From positions 1 to 20,645 of IMG/VR virus record IMGVR_UViG_3300026544_000029: a stretch of 20,645 nt of DNA; one strand, written 5' to 3'. The notes beneath the pieces are model-generated. The model saw nothing but the letters and a program-made list of their open reading frames with translations, searched no databases and was not told where the DNA came from. The stretch is from a virus. Each line of letters opens with the position of its first letter. Positions within the stretch are counted from its first letter, which is position 1. A program made the translations under genes and the position numbers. Shown in pieces: positions 1 through 6,776 of this stretch.

Positions 1-2
1 GT

Positions 3-434
3 ACAAGACGAAGTTTAATGTACACAATAGGCGCAGACGACCGCGGTAATAATTATGAAGTTGAATTTAAACAAGATAGAAACAATTCTAGTAATTGTAA
101 AATTTCACTAAATGGTGGTTATAATGATGGTAGTTTTTATGATTATAAAGATTCAAAGGAATGGGAATTTATTTCATTCTCATATACTGACGATAATAAT
201 CTTGAACTTTATCATAATGGAGAATTTTACAGCACAACTAATTCAACAAACGGTAAAGATGCTGTTGGCGATTTAGTTATAGGTAAAGGTGGAATTGGTG
301 CTTGGAAAGGTACTAATTGTATTTGTGATATAAGAAATATGAGATGTATAAAAGAATATATTGATTCTGAAAAAATGAAAGAATTATATGAATTTGAAGT
401 TCAACAAAATGAGGAGGGCGCAGGTGCTATTTAG
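3..434 (+). CDS. LamG/concanavalin A-like domain protein, 5' partial
   Basis: The frame is open from the window edge through TAG at 432-434, so the protein very probably begins upstream; an ATG lies at 18 but has no convincing ribosome binding site. The sequence looks like the C-terminal half of a Laminin-G/concanavalin A-like jelly-roll domain: residues 49-68 (counted from that ATG) read WEFISFSYTDDNNLELYHNG, the usual 'W-x-hydrophobic strand, then L-x-L-Y-x-N-G' pattern, followed by VGDLVIGKGG and a late helix KMKELYEFE. Such domains in phages occur in tail fibres, baseplate decorations and head fibres that bind glycans. Its neighbour is a neck-like gene whose GTG start lies inside the end of this frame, so the two are translationally coupled. 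The fold assignment is by pattern only; the virion location is inferred. Confidence 0.6.
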   Translation, partial: TRRSLMYTIGADDRGNNYEVEFKQDRNNSSNCKISLNGGYNDGSFYDYKDSKEWEFISFSYTDDNNLELYHNGEFYSTTNSTNGKDAVGDLVIGKGGIGAWKGTNCICDIRNMRCIKEYIDSEKMKELYEFEVQQNEEGAGAI

Positions 435-1071
435 TCCAACACTTAGAATAGCAGGAAGGACTGCTATATCTGTTCTTTCAAATATATTTGGTTTAGAGGG
501 AGAAATGTATTATCCCAAAGGATATGATTCAGCAAGGGGTGGATATGACGATGAGATTCAATACTCAGACACTCCTGACTGGACAGGTAAATTTCTAGCA
601 CCCTTTGTATTTGGAGGAGCGAAAGTTCAGTATGGTGGATTTTTTGATGAGTTAAATGGTGACGAAAAAGCAATTTTCTTTGATGACTTATCTACTGTTC
701 CTATTGGGTCGCTTATGGTTTTCAAAATGCCAGCGGGCGAACAATTATACAAAATAGATGACTTAGTAACAAACAATGATGAGTTTGGTGCTATATACAA
801 GAAAGTTATTGTAGTTCCTGTAACTAAAATAAACGAACACACTCCTAAGAAACAAGAATTACAAGAAGAATATCTTGATAAAATTGTTGAAGAAGAAATT
901 AATGAAGATACTTCTGCTGATGAATTTTTGAATGATTTATTGGGCGAACCAATGAAAGAATTAAAATCTACTCAAAAACACAGAAAAGAAAACACTGAAA
1001 TTATAGTAGACTCTTTTATGAATGCTTCAACGATAAGTATTGATTTGGATGATGAAGATTTATTAGAATAA
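424..1071 (+). CDS. putative neck protein, T4 gp14-like
   Basis: I chose the GTG at 424 because GAGGAGG at 411-417 sits six bases upstream; in-frame ATGs at 388 and 409 have no such site. The 215-residue product has a globular N-terminal half and an acidic, Lys/Glu-rich C-terminal tail from about residue 130. Features recalling T4 neck protein gp14 are an early MYYP motif (gp14 has CYYVP), a Phe/Gly-rich stretch (YGGFFDELNG) and then GSLMVFKMPAGEQLYKID, which matches gp14's 'GDLIYFP...LFEI' strand pair. T4 gp14 is 256 residues, so the length is compatible. It overlaps the upstream gene by 11 bases. If correct, it would sit in the head-tail connector with the gp13-like protein encoded near 14.4 kb. 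The homology is remote and read by eye; another head-completion role is possible. Confidence 0.5.
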   Translation: MLFSPTLRIAGRTAISVLSNIFGLEGEMYYPKGYDSARGGYDDEIQYSDTPDWTGKFLAPFVFGGAKVQYGGFFDELNGDEKAIFFDDLSTVPIGSLMVFKMPAGEQLYKIDDLVTNNDEFGAIYKKVIVVPVTKINEHTPKKQELQEEYLDKIVEEEINEDTSADEFLNDLLGEPMKELKSTQKHRKENTEIIVDSFMNASTISIDLDDEDLLE

Positions 1072-1080
1072 AGGAGATTA

Positions 1081-1395
1081 ATGAACAAGAGTTCAAGACA
1101 AATTTGGTTACTTTTGAAAGGGTATATTAACCAAATTTGTAAAGACAAAGAAATAGATTTTGCTGAATTTGCAAATAATTTCGAACAACACAGATCCCTT
1201 TCAATGATTGATGATATTATTATACTTGTACAAAAATATTCAAAAATCAGACCCTTCTCTGTCGAATATGATAAATTCGACAAACTTACTACAATCACAA
1301 AAAATGGAATGGAAGTTTTTGAAGTTAATTCAGAAGCAGAAGAACTTTTAGTTTGTATTCTATCCTCAATCATATATTCAGAACTTTCTAAATAA
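1081..1395 (+). CDS. uncharacterised small protein
   Basis: This 104-residue ORF starts at ATG 1081 behind AAGGAG (1072-1077), nine bases after the preceding stop, so it belongs to the same transcript as the gp14-like gene. It is mostly helical in appearance (RQIWLLLKGYINQICKDKEI, then SEAEELLVCILSSIIYSEL), with no signal peptide and no clear membrane segment. I do not recognise the family. Its place between a neck gene and the large terminase is where T4 carries gene 15 and the small terminase gene 16, so a packaging role is possible, but no sequence feature supports that. The operon appears to end here, because a new promoter follows. Confidence 0.6.
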   Translation: MNKSSRQIWLLLKGYINQICKDKEIDFAEFANNFEQHRSLSMIDDIIILVQKYSKIRPFSVEYDKFDKLTTITKNGMEVFEVNSEAEELLVCILSSIIYSELSK

Positions 1396-1413
1396 TTCTA
1401 AAGTTCTGGATAA

Positions 1414-1448
1414 TTTAATTAAATCTTAAGGTTTATTACAGTATAATA
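1414..1448 (+). promoter_or_regulatory. promoter with AATCTTAA - 12 bp - TATAAT
   Basis: AATCTTAA (1422-1429) is followed after exactly 12 bases by TATAAT (1442-1447), 26 bases before the ATG of the next gene. The whole 35-base block recurs exactly at 20509-20543, also just upstream of an ATG. There is no good -35 hexamer at 17-base spacing. A box 12 bases upstream of TATAAT is the geometry of T4 MotA-dependent middle promoters, so an activator-dependent early or middle promoter is inferred. Confidence 0.65.
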
Positions 1449-1473
1449 AAAAATATTAACAAAAGGAATAAAT

Positions 1474-1692
1474 ATGGCAGAACCTAAAAATATGGTTTTT
1501 ACTATTGATAAAGAAAATAATTGTACAGTAGATGGTACAAAAAATATACAAGTTGAAGATTTGGTAACTATGCTTTCTGTATGTTATGCTCTTTTAAAAG
1601 AAGCAGAGGAAAATTCAGATTTAGATTTAGAAGAAGTATTAGAACTTATTGATGCTGGTTCAGACACAACTTTAGATGTTGAAGGAGAATAA
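1474..1692 (+). CDS. small acidic protein, paralogue of its downstream neighbour
   Basis: This 72-residue product starts at ATG 1474 with AAAAGGAA just upstream and is the first gene after the promoter at 1414-1448. It is strongly acidic in its C-terminal half. Residues 23-42 (KNIQVEDLVTMLSVCYALLK) align with residues 22-41 of the next protein (ENITAQNLVYVMTHLSAIVK), and the preceding strands also match, so the two are tandem paralogues: a short beta segment followed by a helix. The function is not recognised. Its position directly before the terminase would suit a packaging or regulatory role, but no helix-turn-helix or other motif is visible. Confidence 0.6.
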   Translation: MAEPKNMVFTIDKENNCTVDGTKNIQVEDLVTMLSVCYALLKEAEENSDLDLEEVLELIDAGSDTTLDVEGE

Positions 1693-1917
1693 ATGAAAAC
1701 AGAAAATGTTACTTTACAATTTAATTTAGAAGAAGGGGTTCAACTAGAATCTTCAGAAAATATAACTGCTCAAAATTTAGTTTATGTTATGACTCACTTA
1801 TCTGCTATTGTAAAATCAATCAGCAAATCTGATGAAAATAATCCATCTTATGCTGATATTATGACAGTCGTAAGAGATGCTGGTGAAAAGTTTAGAAAAG
1901 AGATCCCTGAACAATAA
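1693..1917 (+). CDS. small protein, tandem paralogue of the preceding gene
   Basis: The ATG at 1693 abuts the preceding TAA (1690-1692), and GAAGGAG just before that stop serves as ribosome binding site, so translation is coupled. The product has 74 residues: an N-terminal strand pair (VTLQFNLEEGVQLES), the shared motif ENITAQNLVYVMTHLSAIVK, a short polar loop, then a helix ending in a basic/acidic tail (DAGEKFRKEIPEQ). It resembles the upstream protein in order and spacing of these elements. No known family is recognised. It lies ten bases before the first terminase gene and probably shares its transcript. Confidence 0.6.
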   Translation: MKTENVTLQFNLEEGVQLESSENITAQNLVYVMTHLSAIVKSISKSDENNPSYADIMTVVRDAGEKFRKEIPEQ

Positions 1918-1926
1918 GGTTTATCT

Positions 1927-2244
1927 ATGTCAGTGAAACAAGTTTATAAGGAAATGTCTAAACGACTTCAATACGAAAAAACACCTCCCACTATAAACGA
2001 GTTTCTTTCAAATCCTTATTATTTAGGTGAAGAAACTCAGGAAGGAACGAAAGTTTTCAAATACTGGAAAGATAAACTTAACGAATGGTATCCCACACCA
2101 TTCTTTGAATATGATCCGAATTTGAAAATCGTATTGATGTCTGGAGGGACTGGAATCGGGAAATGTCTTGGAAAAGACCAAGAATTGGAGATTTTGATGT
2201 CAGATGAAGATATTAAAAAATATAATTTAGAAGAGTATTTATAA
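1927..2244 (+). CDS. terL: terminase large subunit N-terminal part fused to split-intein N-fragment
   Basis: The product has 105 residues. Residues 1-79 are the N-extein: a T4 gp17-like start with NEFLSNPYYLG and TPFFEYDPNLKIVLMSGG, ending in GGTGIGK (73-79), which is Walker A without its final Thr. Residue 80 is Cys and opens the 26-residue intein N-fragment CLGKDQELEILMSDEDIKKY..., with the usual block A pattern (Cys1, then alternating hydrophobics). The chain stops at 2242-2244 instead of continuing into an intein. The matching C-fragment and the rest of the terminase are encoded at 4684-6714. Protein splicing in trans would join K79 to Thr136 of that protein and complete GGTGIGKT. The unspliced product cannot be an ATPase. 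The stop overlaps the ATG of the next gene (TAATG). Packaging motor role is established for this family; trans-splicing is inferred. Confidence 0.9.
   Translation: MSVKQVYKEMSKRLQYEKTPPTINEFLSNPYYLGEETQEGTKVFKYWKDKLNEWYPTPFFEYDPNLKIVLMSGGTGIGKCLGKDQELEILMSDEDIKKYNLEEYL
2164..2241 (+). other. split intein N-fragment (IntN), 26 residues
   Basis: These bases encode the intein segment from Cys1 (TGT at 2164-2166) to the last residue before the stop. The nucleophilic Cys follows the Walker A lysine directly. At 26 residues it is far shorter than the roughly 100 residues of DnaE-type N-fragments and close to the atypically split terminase inteins such as AceL-TerL. Block B, normally in the N-fragment, is found instead in the C-fragment gene. 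Confidence 0.85.
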
Positions 2245-3830
2245 TGAGAATAATGTTTAGGCAAAAATATCTGAAAGATTTGAATACTGAAGAAGAGTTT
2301 CTTGCATTTATTTCTGATATAGATTTTATGCCATCTCTTCCAAAAGAATTTAAAGAATTTTTTCATAATAACATAAATGAAACTTTTAATAAATCAGATT
2401 TAGAACCAAAGAAATTGAGATCTCAATTCTACGGAAAGGTTTTGTGTTCTACAAAACCTTATTTCTACTTAATAAGAGGTTATAACCAAGAACAAGCAGA
2501 GCAAAAAGTTAAGGAATTAATACTCAAACAATCTAATGCTAATAAAGCAAAGATTGAACAAATGAGTCCTGAGGAAAGAAAGAGTTTCAATTCAAATAAA
2601 ACCAAAGGATTAAAAAATACTGAAAAGTATTGGACCAATCAAGGGTTCAGTAAGGAAGAAGCGAAAGAACAAGTCAAAAGAGAACAATCTAAAACTTCAA
2701 AAGAGTCTTGGAAATCAGGTAAAATGGACAACAGACTAATTCCTTCAAATATCGAGTATTGGACAAAACAAGGTTTAAGTGAGAACGAGGCAAAAGAGAA
2801 AGTTAGAGAATTTCAGTCAAAATTTTCATACGATAAATTACTTTTAAAATATTCAAATGTCGAAGCAGATAAGATTTTCGACGAGAGACAAATGAAATGG
2901 CAAGAGTCTTATAAATCAACTATGCTTGAAAAATATAATGTAAAGTCCTTTGTAGAAACTAAAGATTTCCAAAAATCAGTAGTACCAAACAAACCAGAAG
3001 CAGAAATAATTGAATTTATCAAGAGTATATATGATGGTGAGGTTATTCACAACGATAGAGAAGTTCTAAATGGTAAGGAATTGGATATTTTTATACCAGA
3101 ATTAAATTTTGCAATCGAATATAATGGTATAATGTGGCATTCAGATGGATTGGGGTTTCCAAAAAACCTAAATACAAAAGATTCTTTGTTAGAGAAAACT
3201 AATCAATGCGAAGATAAAAATATTCACTTATTTCATATTTTAGATACTGAATGGGACACCATAAAGAAGCAAATTTGGTTTAGTAAAATAGCAATAAAAT
3301 TAGGTAAAGTTAAAAGAAAGATATTCGCTAGAAAGTGTGAAATCAGACAAGTAAGTACTGAACGAGAAAAAGAGTTCTTATTCAAGAACCATTTACAAAG
3401 TTATACTCCATCAAGCGAAGCGATTGGATTATTTTTTGAAGACGAGTTGGTTTGTTTAGCGACCTTTGGTCAAAGTAGATTTAAAGAAGGAGAAACTGAA
3501 CTTATAAGATTTGCTTCTTTGAAGAATTGTATAGTAGTTGGAGGATTCTCGAAACTTACTAAAGAAAAAACATTCATTTCGTACGGAAATAGAAGATGGA
3601 CTTATAAAGAAAATGTATATGGGAAAACACTTCAATTAGAAAGTATATCTCCGCCGAATTTCTTTTACTATAAAAATAAACTTTTTTCTAGAATGTCTTA
3701 TCAAAAACATATGTTATCGGAAAAATTAGATAAATATGACGAAAATATGACTGCTAAAGAAAATATGTTAATGAATGGATTTAGAATATTTTATGATTCT
3801 GGAAATTATAAATATTCTTCCGAAAAATAG
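2244..3830 (+). CDS. free-standing homing endonuclease-like protein (Vsr-like, EDxHD type)
   Basis: The 528-residue protein starts at ATG 2244, overlapping the intein N-fragment stop. The N-terminal part holds three degenerate repeats near residues 73-97, 128-150 and 171-193, best seen as YWTNQGFSKEEAKEQVKREQ and YWTKQGLSENEAKEKVREFQ; such repeats are common in phage homing nucleases. A Vsr-like nuclease core follows at about 248-340: PEAEI (E252, E254), ELDIFIPELNFAIEYNG (D281, E292), MWHSD (H299, D301), then HLFHILDTEW. This order of E, D, H and D fits the EDxHD family reported with fractured split-intein genes (I-Bth0305I group). The C-terminal 190 residues (FLFKNHLQSY, IGLFFEDELVCLATFG, IRFASLKNCIVVGGFSKL) match the conserved tail of that family. 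It probably cuts intein-free terminase alleles and spreads the locus. Activity is inferred. Confidence 0.75.
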   Translation: MRIMFRQKYLKDLNTEEEFLAFISDIDFMPSLPKEFKEFFHNNINETFNKSDLEPKKLRSQFYGKVLCSTKPYFYLIRGYNQEQAEQKVKELILKQSNANKAKIEQMSPEERKSFNSNKTKGLKNTEKYWTNQGFSKEEAKEQVKREQSKTSKESWKSGKMDNRLIPSNIEYWTKQGLSENEAKEKVREFQSKFSYDKLLLKYSNVEADKIFDERQMKWQESYKSTMLEKYNVKSFVETKDFQKSVVPNKPEAEIIEFIKSIYDGEVIHNDREVLNGKELDIFIPELNFAIEYNGIMWHSDGLGFPKNLNTKDSLLEKTNQCEDKNIHLFHILDTEWDTIKKQIWFSKIAIKLGKVKRKIFARKCEIRQVSTEREKEFLFKNHLQSYTPSSEAIGLFFEDELVCLATFGQSRFKEGETELIRFASLKNCIVVGGFSKLTKEKTFISYGNRRWTYKENVYGKTLQLESISPPNFFYYKNKLFSRMSYQKHMLSEKLDKYDENMTAKENMLMNGFRIFYDSGNYKYSSEK

Positions 3831-3839
3831 ATTTTTCTT

Positions 3840-3868
3840 TTAACAAATTCTTATTTTTATAGTATAAT
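3840..3868 (+). promoter_or_regulatory. sigma70-like promoter inside the split-intein locus
   Basis: TTAACA (3840-3845), a 17-base spacer ending in ATAG, and TATAAT (3863-3868) lie between the endonuclease stop and the ATG at 3893. This is the best host-type promoter in the window and would let the next gene be expressed independently of the terminase transcript. Confidence 0.6.
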
Positions 3869-3892
3869 TATATTATATAAAAAGGAATAAAA

Positions 3893-4663
3893 ATGACAAA
3901 ACAATTTAACTTCATCACCCTCGAAGAAGCATATTATCAACCAAAATTATCGGAAAAATCAGCAATGGATTTAGTTCAACACATTTTACCTGATGCAAAA
4001 GAATTGTTTGAAAAGTTTGGAACTCCGATAAAGGAAACTATTGAAAGAGTGGTAGTTCTTTCAAGAAAACTCCAGCGAGAAAGTAAACTTAAACAAACAA
4101 AAGAATATCTTTTTAAAAGAATTGAACAAATCACAGAAGAAAGATATCAATTTACTGAGTACCAAAATTCAGTAGAACTAAGTAACAAAAACGAATCTTA
4201 TGCTATTTTTGTTAGAAATGGTTGGATTTATTTTTCAGATAAATTTAAAGCATCAAGCATAGAATCTTTCTTAAAACGATTACAACAATTTGTAGATAAA
4301 ATGTATGAAATAGATTACACTATAAAAGCAGAACAAGTTATTTCACATGTCATTAAAACCTCAAAACAAGAGGGAGTAAACCTTAGACGAAGTGACTTTT
4401 TGAACTTTTCAACTGATAATGGATTGAATATAATTCTGGAGGGAGAATGTTGGGTGAAAGTCAACAAAGTTGTGGGAACTTTGGCCAGAGTTCAACGGAA
4501 AACTAATATGAGTTTAGTTCAAAAAATTATGATTGCTGGAATACAAATTATGAGCAAAGAATTATCTCATATGAATAATTTCGGAATAAGACCACATAAA
4601 GTTATTCCAGACAAAAGAGCGCCGAGTTTATTTAGGGTGAAATATTCACCTATGTATTGTTAA
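3893..4663 (+). CDS. uncharacterised protein nested between the split-intein halves
   Basis: The 256-residue protein starts at ATG 3893 behind AAAAGGAA. I do not recognise it. The first 90 residues look helical (ETIERVVVLSRKLQRESKLK, then KEYLFKRIEQITEERYQF). Residues near 105-125 form an aromatic strand pair (YAIFVRNGWIYFSDKF) followed by helices. The last 60 residues are basic (VQRKTNMSLVQKIMIAGIQI; RPHKVIPDKRAPSLFRVKYS), which would suit nucleic-acid binding. It has no intein, nuclease or LAGLIDADG motif. It is separated from the endonuclease by 62 bases holding its own promoter and is followed closely by the intein C-fragment gene. It may be a passenger, a partner of the endonuclease, or a resident gene between which the intein broke. 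All three are guesses. Confidence 0.65.
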   Translation: MTKQFNFITLEEAYYQPKLSEKSAMDLVQHILPDAKELFEKFGTPIKETIERVVVLSRKLQRESKLKQTKEYLFKRIEQITEERYQFTEYQNSVELSNKNESYAIFVRNGWIYFSDKFKASSIESFLKRLQQFVDKMYEIDYTIKAEQVISHVIKTSKQEGVNLRRSDFLNFSTDNGLNIILEGECWVKVNKVVGTLARVQRKTNMSLVQKIMIAGIQIMSKELSHMNNFGIRPHKVIPDKRAPSLFRVKYSPMYC

Positions 4664-4683
4664 ATATTCTAAAAGGAATAAAT

Positions 4684-5088
4684 ATGAAAAAAATTAAAAT
4701 TCCTATTGGTATTTTATTTGAGCGATTAGGTATTTCTCACGAAGAAAATGAATATAATAATTCTGTCGGTCAAACTCACTATGCTACTCCTGATATGTTT
4801 GTTGAAACTCCCTCGGGGGTTGCTAAAATGAATTTTTTAGTTACAAAGAAAGTAGAAACTATGGATTTAATTCTTGAAAATGAAACAAGATTGAATGTAA
4901 GTTCGCACCACCACATTATCCAGAACGGAAAAGAGGTAAGTGCTGAAAAAGCAGTTAGTGTTGATAATAAAGATGGAAATTCGTATAAGGTTACTAGAAG
5001 AATAAGAAAATCAAATGAAATAGTTTTTGATTTTAATATAGACGATCCACATATATATTGTACTCCTGATGGAAGTTTACATCACAAT
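4684..5088 (+). other. split intein C-fragment (IntC), 135 residues
   Basis: It begins with KIKIPIGILFERL, which looks like the second strand-helix of an intein that usually follows block A. Next come YATPDMFVETPSG, a block B candidate SSHHHI (S73, H76), and blocks F and G: VFDFNIDDPHIYCTPDGSLH with H123, then penultimate His134, terminal Asn135 and +1 Thr (ACA 5089-5091). No endonuclease domain is inserted. Confidence 0.87.
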
Positions 5089-6714
5089 ACAAAGATTTCT
5101 ACTTATGCTATGTTATACGATATGTGCAGAGTCTTGCATCTTAAGAATCCACAAGAGAAGTTCAAACTTCCTGGAACGACGAAGATTATTTTTATGCTAA
5201 CAAACTCTACAATGGAAACTGCTGAAAGTATTAACTATGATCCAATTTTAGCGATTATGAGGGAAAGTCCATTCTTTGTTGAAATGTTTAGTAAATCAGA
5301 TAGAACTCTTTTTAATAAAAATATAGATTTAAGAATTTCAACTAGAAAAAGACAGTTAGTTGGTAAGGATGTTATCGGGGCAATTTCAGATGAGATTAAT
5401 CAAGAAGTTGTAAAGGGTGGATCTTTTGAGTTAGTTACCGAAATGATTAATAGGATTACATCTCGTTTCTTATTGAAAGGTGATACATGGCCGGCACATT
5501 ATTTCATTATATCGTCAGCACAAACAGATGCTTCATTAACCGAACAAATCAAGTCAAATTATGAAGGATTTTCTGGAATAGAAGTAGTAAATCCTGCTAG
5601 ATTTGATGTACTTGCTGAGAAAATTGATTATTGCGGCGAGAATTTTAAAGTTTTTATAGGTACTTATGATTCTGATCCATTTATAATCAACAATAAAGAT
5701 GACTACGATAAAGCATTCGCTATTGACCCTATGAAAATCTACGATGTACCGATTGAACATAAAATTGAGTTTAATAACTCTATATATGCTGGTATTCAAG
5801 ATGTTTTAGGTAAACCGACAGTGAGTTCAAAAACTTTTATAAAAGACAAAAAAGAGGTCGAAGAGTGTTTATCTCTTACGAAATTGTATGGTAAAGATTA
5901 TATGTATGTCTCTGATGAAGTTGAAGATAAAATTATAAACCATATGGATACAAAAAAACTTTTAGCATTCTCATCAAATATTATGCACAATCCAGAAGGG
6001 GAAGGTGAAAATTTCAAACGAGTAATTGCTTTGGATATTGGAGTAACAAGAGATAGATTTGGATTTGCTATGCTTCATAGAAGAAGTGAAATAAAAGTTA
6101 ATAGACAAAGAGAAAATCTATCAGGTACTTTTGAAGATTTTGTATATTGGGCAGATTTATGTATTGCTTTCTTACCATCAGTAAAAGGTAAAAAACTGAG
6201 ACTCGAGAAAATAAGAGATTTTATTAGAGATCTTAGAGAGATAGGATTTGATATAGCATTAGTAACTGCCGATGGTTATCAATCGCTTGACACTTTGCAA
6301 ATTCTAGAGAAAGATGGTTTTAAAGTTAAAGACTACTCAGTGGATAAAAAGAAAGATGCTTATTATGCTCTAAAATATGCAATTGAGGAGAAGAGATTAA
6401 AACTTCCTAAAAACGAAATACTAAGAGAAGAACTTTTTTGTTTAGTAGAAACTGATAAGAAGATAGACCACTTAGAAGACATCAGAAGTAATATAGAAGT
6501 TCTTAAAAATAGAGAATTAGATATAAGTAAAGATTTAACTGATGCTGTTGCTTCTTGTATTATAAATTTTAATGATATTCCTGTTTCAAAATTTGATAAT
6601 AAAGGGTTCGTCAATAAGTTGAAGGAATCTGCTGGATTAAGTTCAGGAGACCCTACTTATGATGCTTTAATCAGAATGGGTGGAGTGAATGTTGATTTAT
6701 TTGGAGAAATCTAA
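4684..6714 (+). CDS. terL: split-intein C-fragment fused to terminase large subunit ATPase-nuclease part
   Basis: I place the start at ATG 4684, behind AAAAGGAA; a TTG nine codons upstream lacks a ribosome binding site. The product has 676 residues. Residues 1-135 are the intein C-fragment, ending LHHN; Thr136 begins the C-extein (TKISTYAMLYDM). The remaining 541 residues carry the gp17-like motor: Walker B GAISDE (D236, E237), the coupling motif IISSAQ (275-280), then the RNase H-like nuclease with RVIALDIG (D451), ALVTADG (D530) and KDLTDA (D620). After splicing to the 79-residue N-extein the terminase would have 620 residues, close to T4 gp17 (610). It binds the portal and pumps and cuts concatemeric DNA. 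After the stop comes a short copy of scaffold-coding sequence, then the portal gene. Terminase assignment is firm. Confidence 0.92.
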   Translation: MKKIKIPIGILFERLGISHEENEYNNSVGQTHYATPDMFVETPSGVAKMNFLVTKKVETMDLILENETRLNVSSHHHIIQNGKEVSAEKAVSVDNKDGNSYKVTRRIRKSNEIVFDFNIDDPHIYCTPDGSLHHNTKISTYAMLYDMCRVLHLKNPQEKFKLPGTTKIIFMLTNSTMETAESINYDPILAIMRESPFFVEMFSKSDRTLFNKNIDLRISTRKRQLVGKDVIGAISDEINQEVVKGGSFELVTEMINRITSRFLLKGDTWPAHYFIISSAQTDASLTEQIKSNYEGFSGIEVVNPARFDVLAEKIDYCGENFKVFIGTYDSDPFIINNKDDYDKAFAIDPMKIYDVPIEHKIEFNNSIYAGIQDVLGKPTVSSKTFIKDKKEVEECLSLTKLYGKDYMYVSDEVEDKIINHMDTKKLLAFSSNIMHNPEGEGENFKRVIALDIGVTRDRFGFAMLHRRSEIKVNRQRENLSGTFEDFVYWADLCIAFLPSVKGKKLRLEKIRDFIRDLREIGFDIALVTADGYQSLDTLQILEKDGFKVKDYSVDKKKDAYYALKYAIEEKRLKLPKNEILREELFCLVETDKKIDHLEDIRSNIEVLKNRELDISKDLTDAVASCIINFNDIPVSKFDNKGFVNKLKESAGLSSGDPTYDALIRMGGVNVDLFGEI

Positions 6715-6726
6715 ATAAATCAACCA

Positions 6727-6774
6727 GAAAGTTTAAATACTTTCAATAACATGGAAAAAATTAAAAAGGAATCA
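6727..6774 (+). repeat. short copy of scaffold-coding sequence before the portal gene
   Basis: After one in-frame 3-base gap these bases match 10675-10719 at 40 of 45 positions. Read in the terminase frame just after its stop they give ESLNTFNNMEKIKKES, versus ETLNTFNDMEKVKES near the C-terminus of the protease-scaffold protein. The frame ends in TAA at 6775-6777, overlapping the portal ATG. The differences mostly keep the amino acids similar. The segment also contains TTTAAATA (6732-6739), a late-promoter-like core, and AAGGAA, the portal ribosome binding site. Confidence 0.7.
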
Positions 6775-6776
6775 TA

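Noticed and set aside
388-423. ATG 388 or ATG 409 as start of the gp14-like gene
   Set aside because: No ribosome binding site precedes them, while GAGGAGG sits ideally before GTG 424.
2164-2244. Frameshift truncating a normal intein
   Set aside because: Downstream sequence in all frames is the endonuclease gene, the C-fragment has its own start and ribosome binding site, and a ~25-residue IntN is known from other terminase inteins.
4657-4683. TTG 4657 as start of the intein C-fragment gene
   Set aside because: It lies within the end of the preceding gene without a ribosome binding site; ATG 4684 has AAAAGGAA at good spacing.
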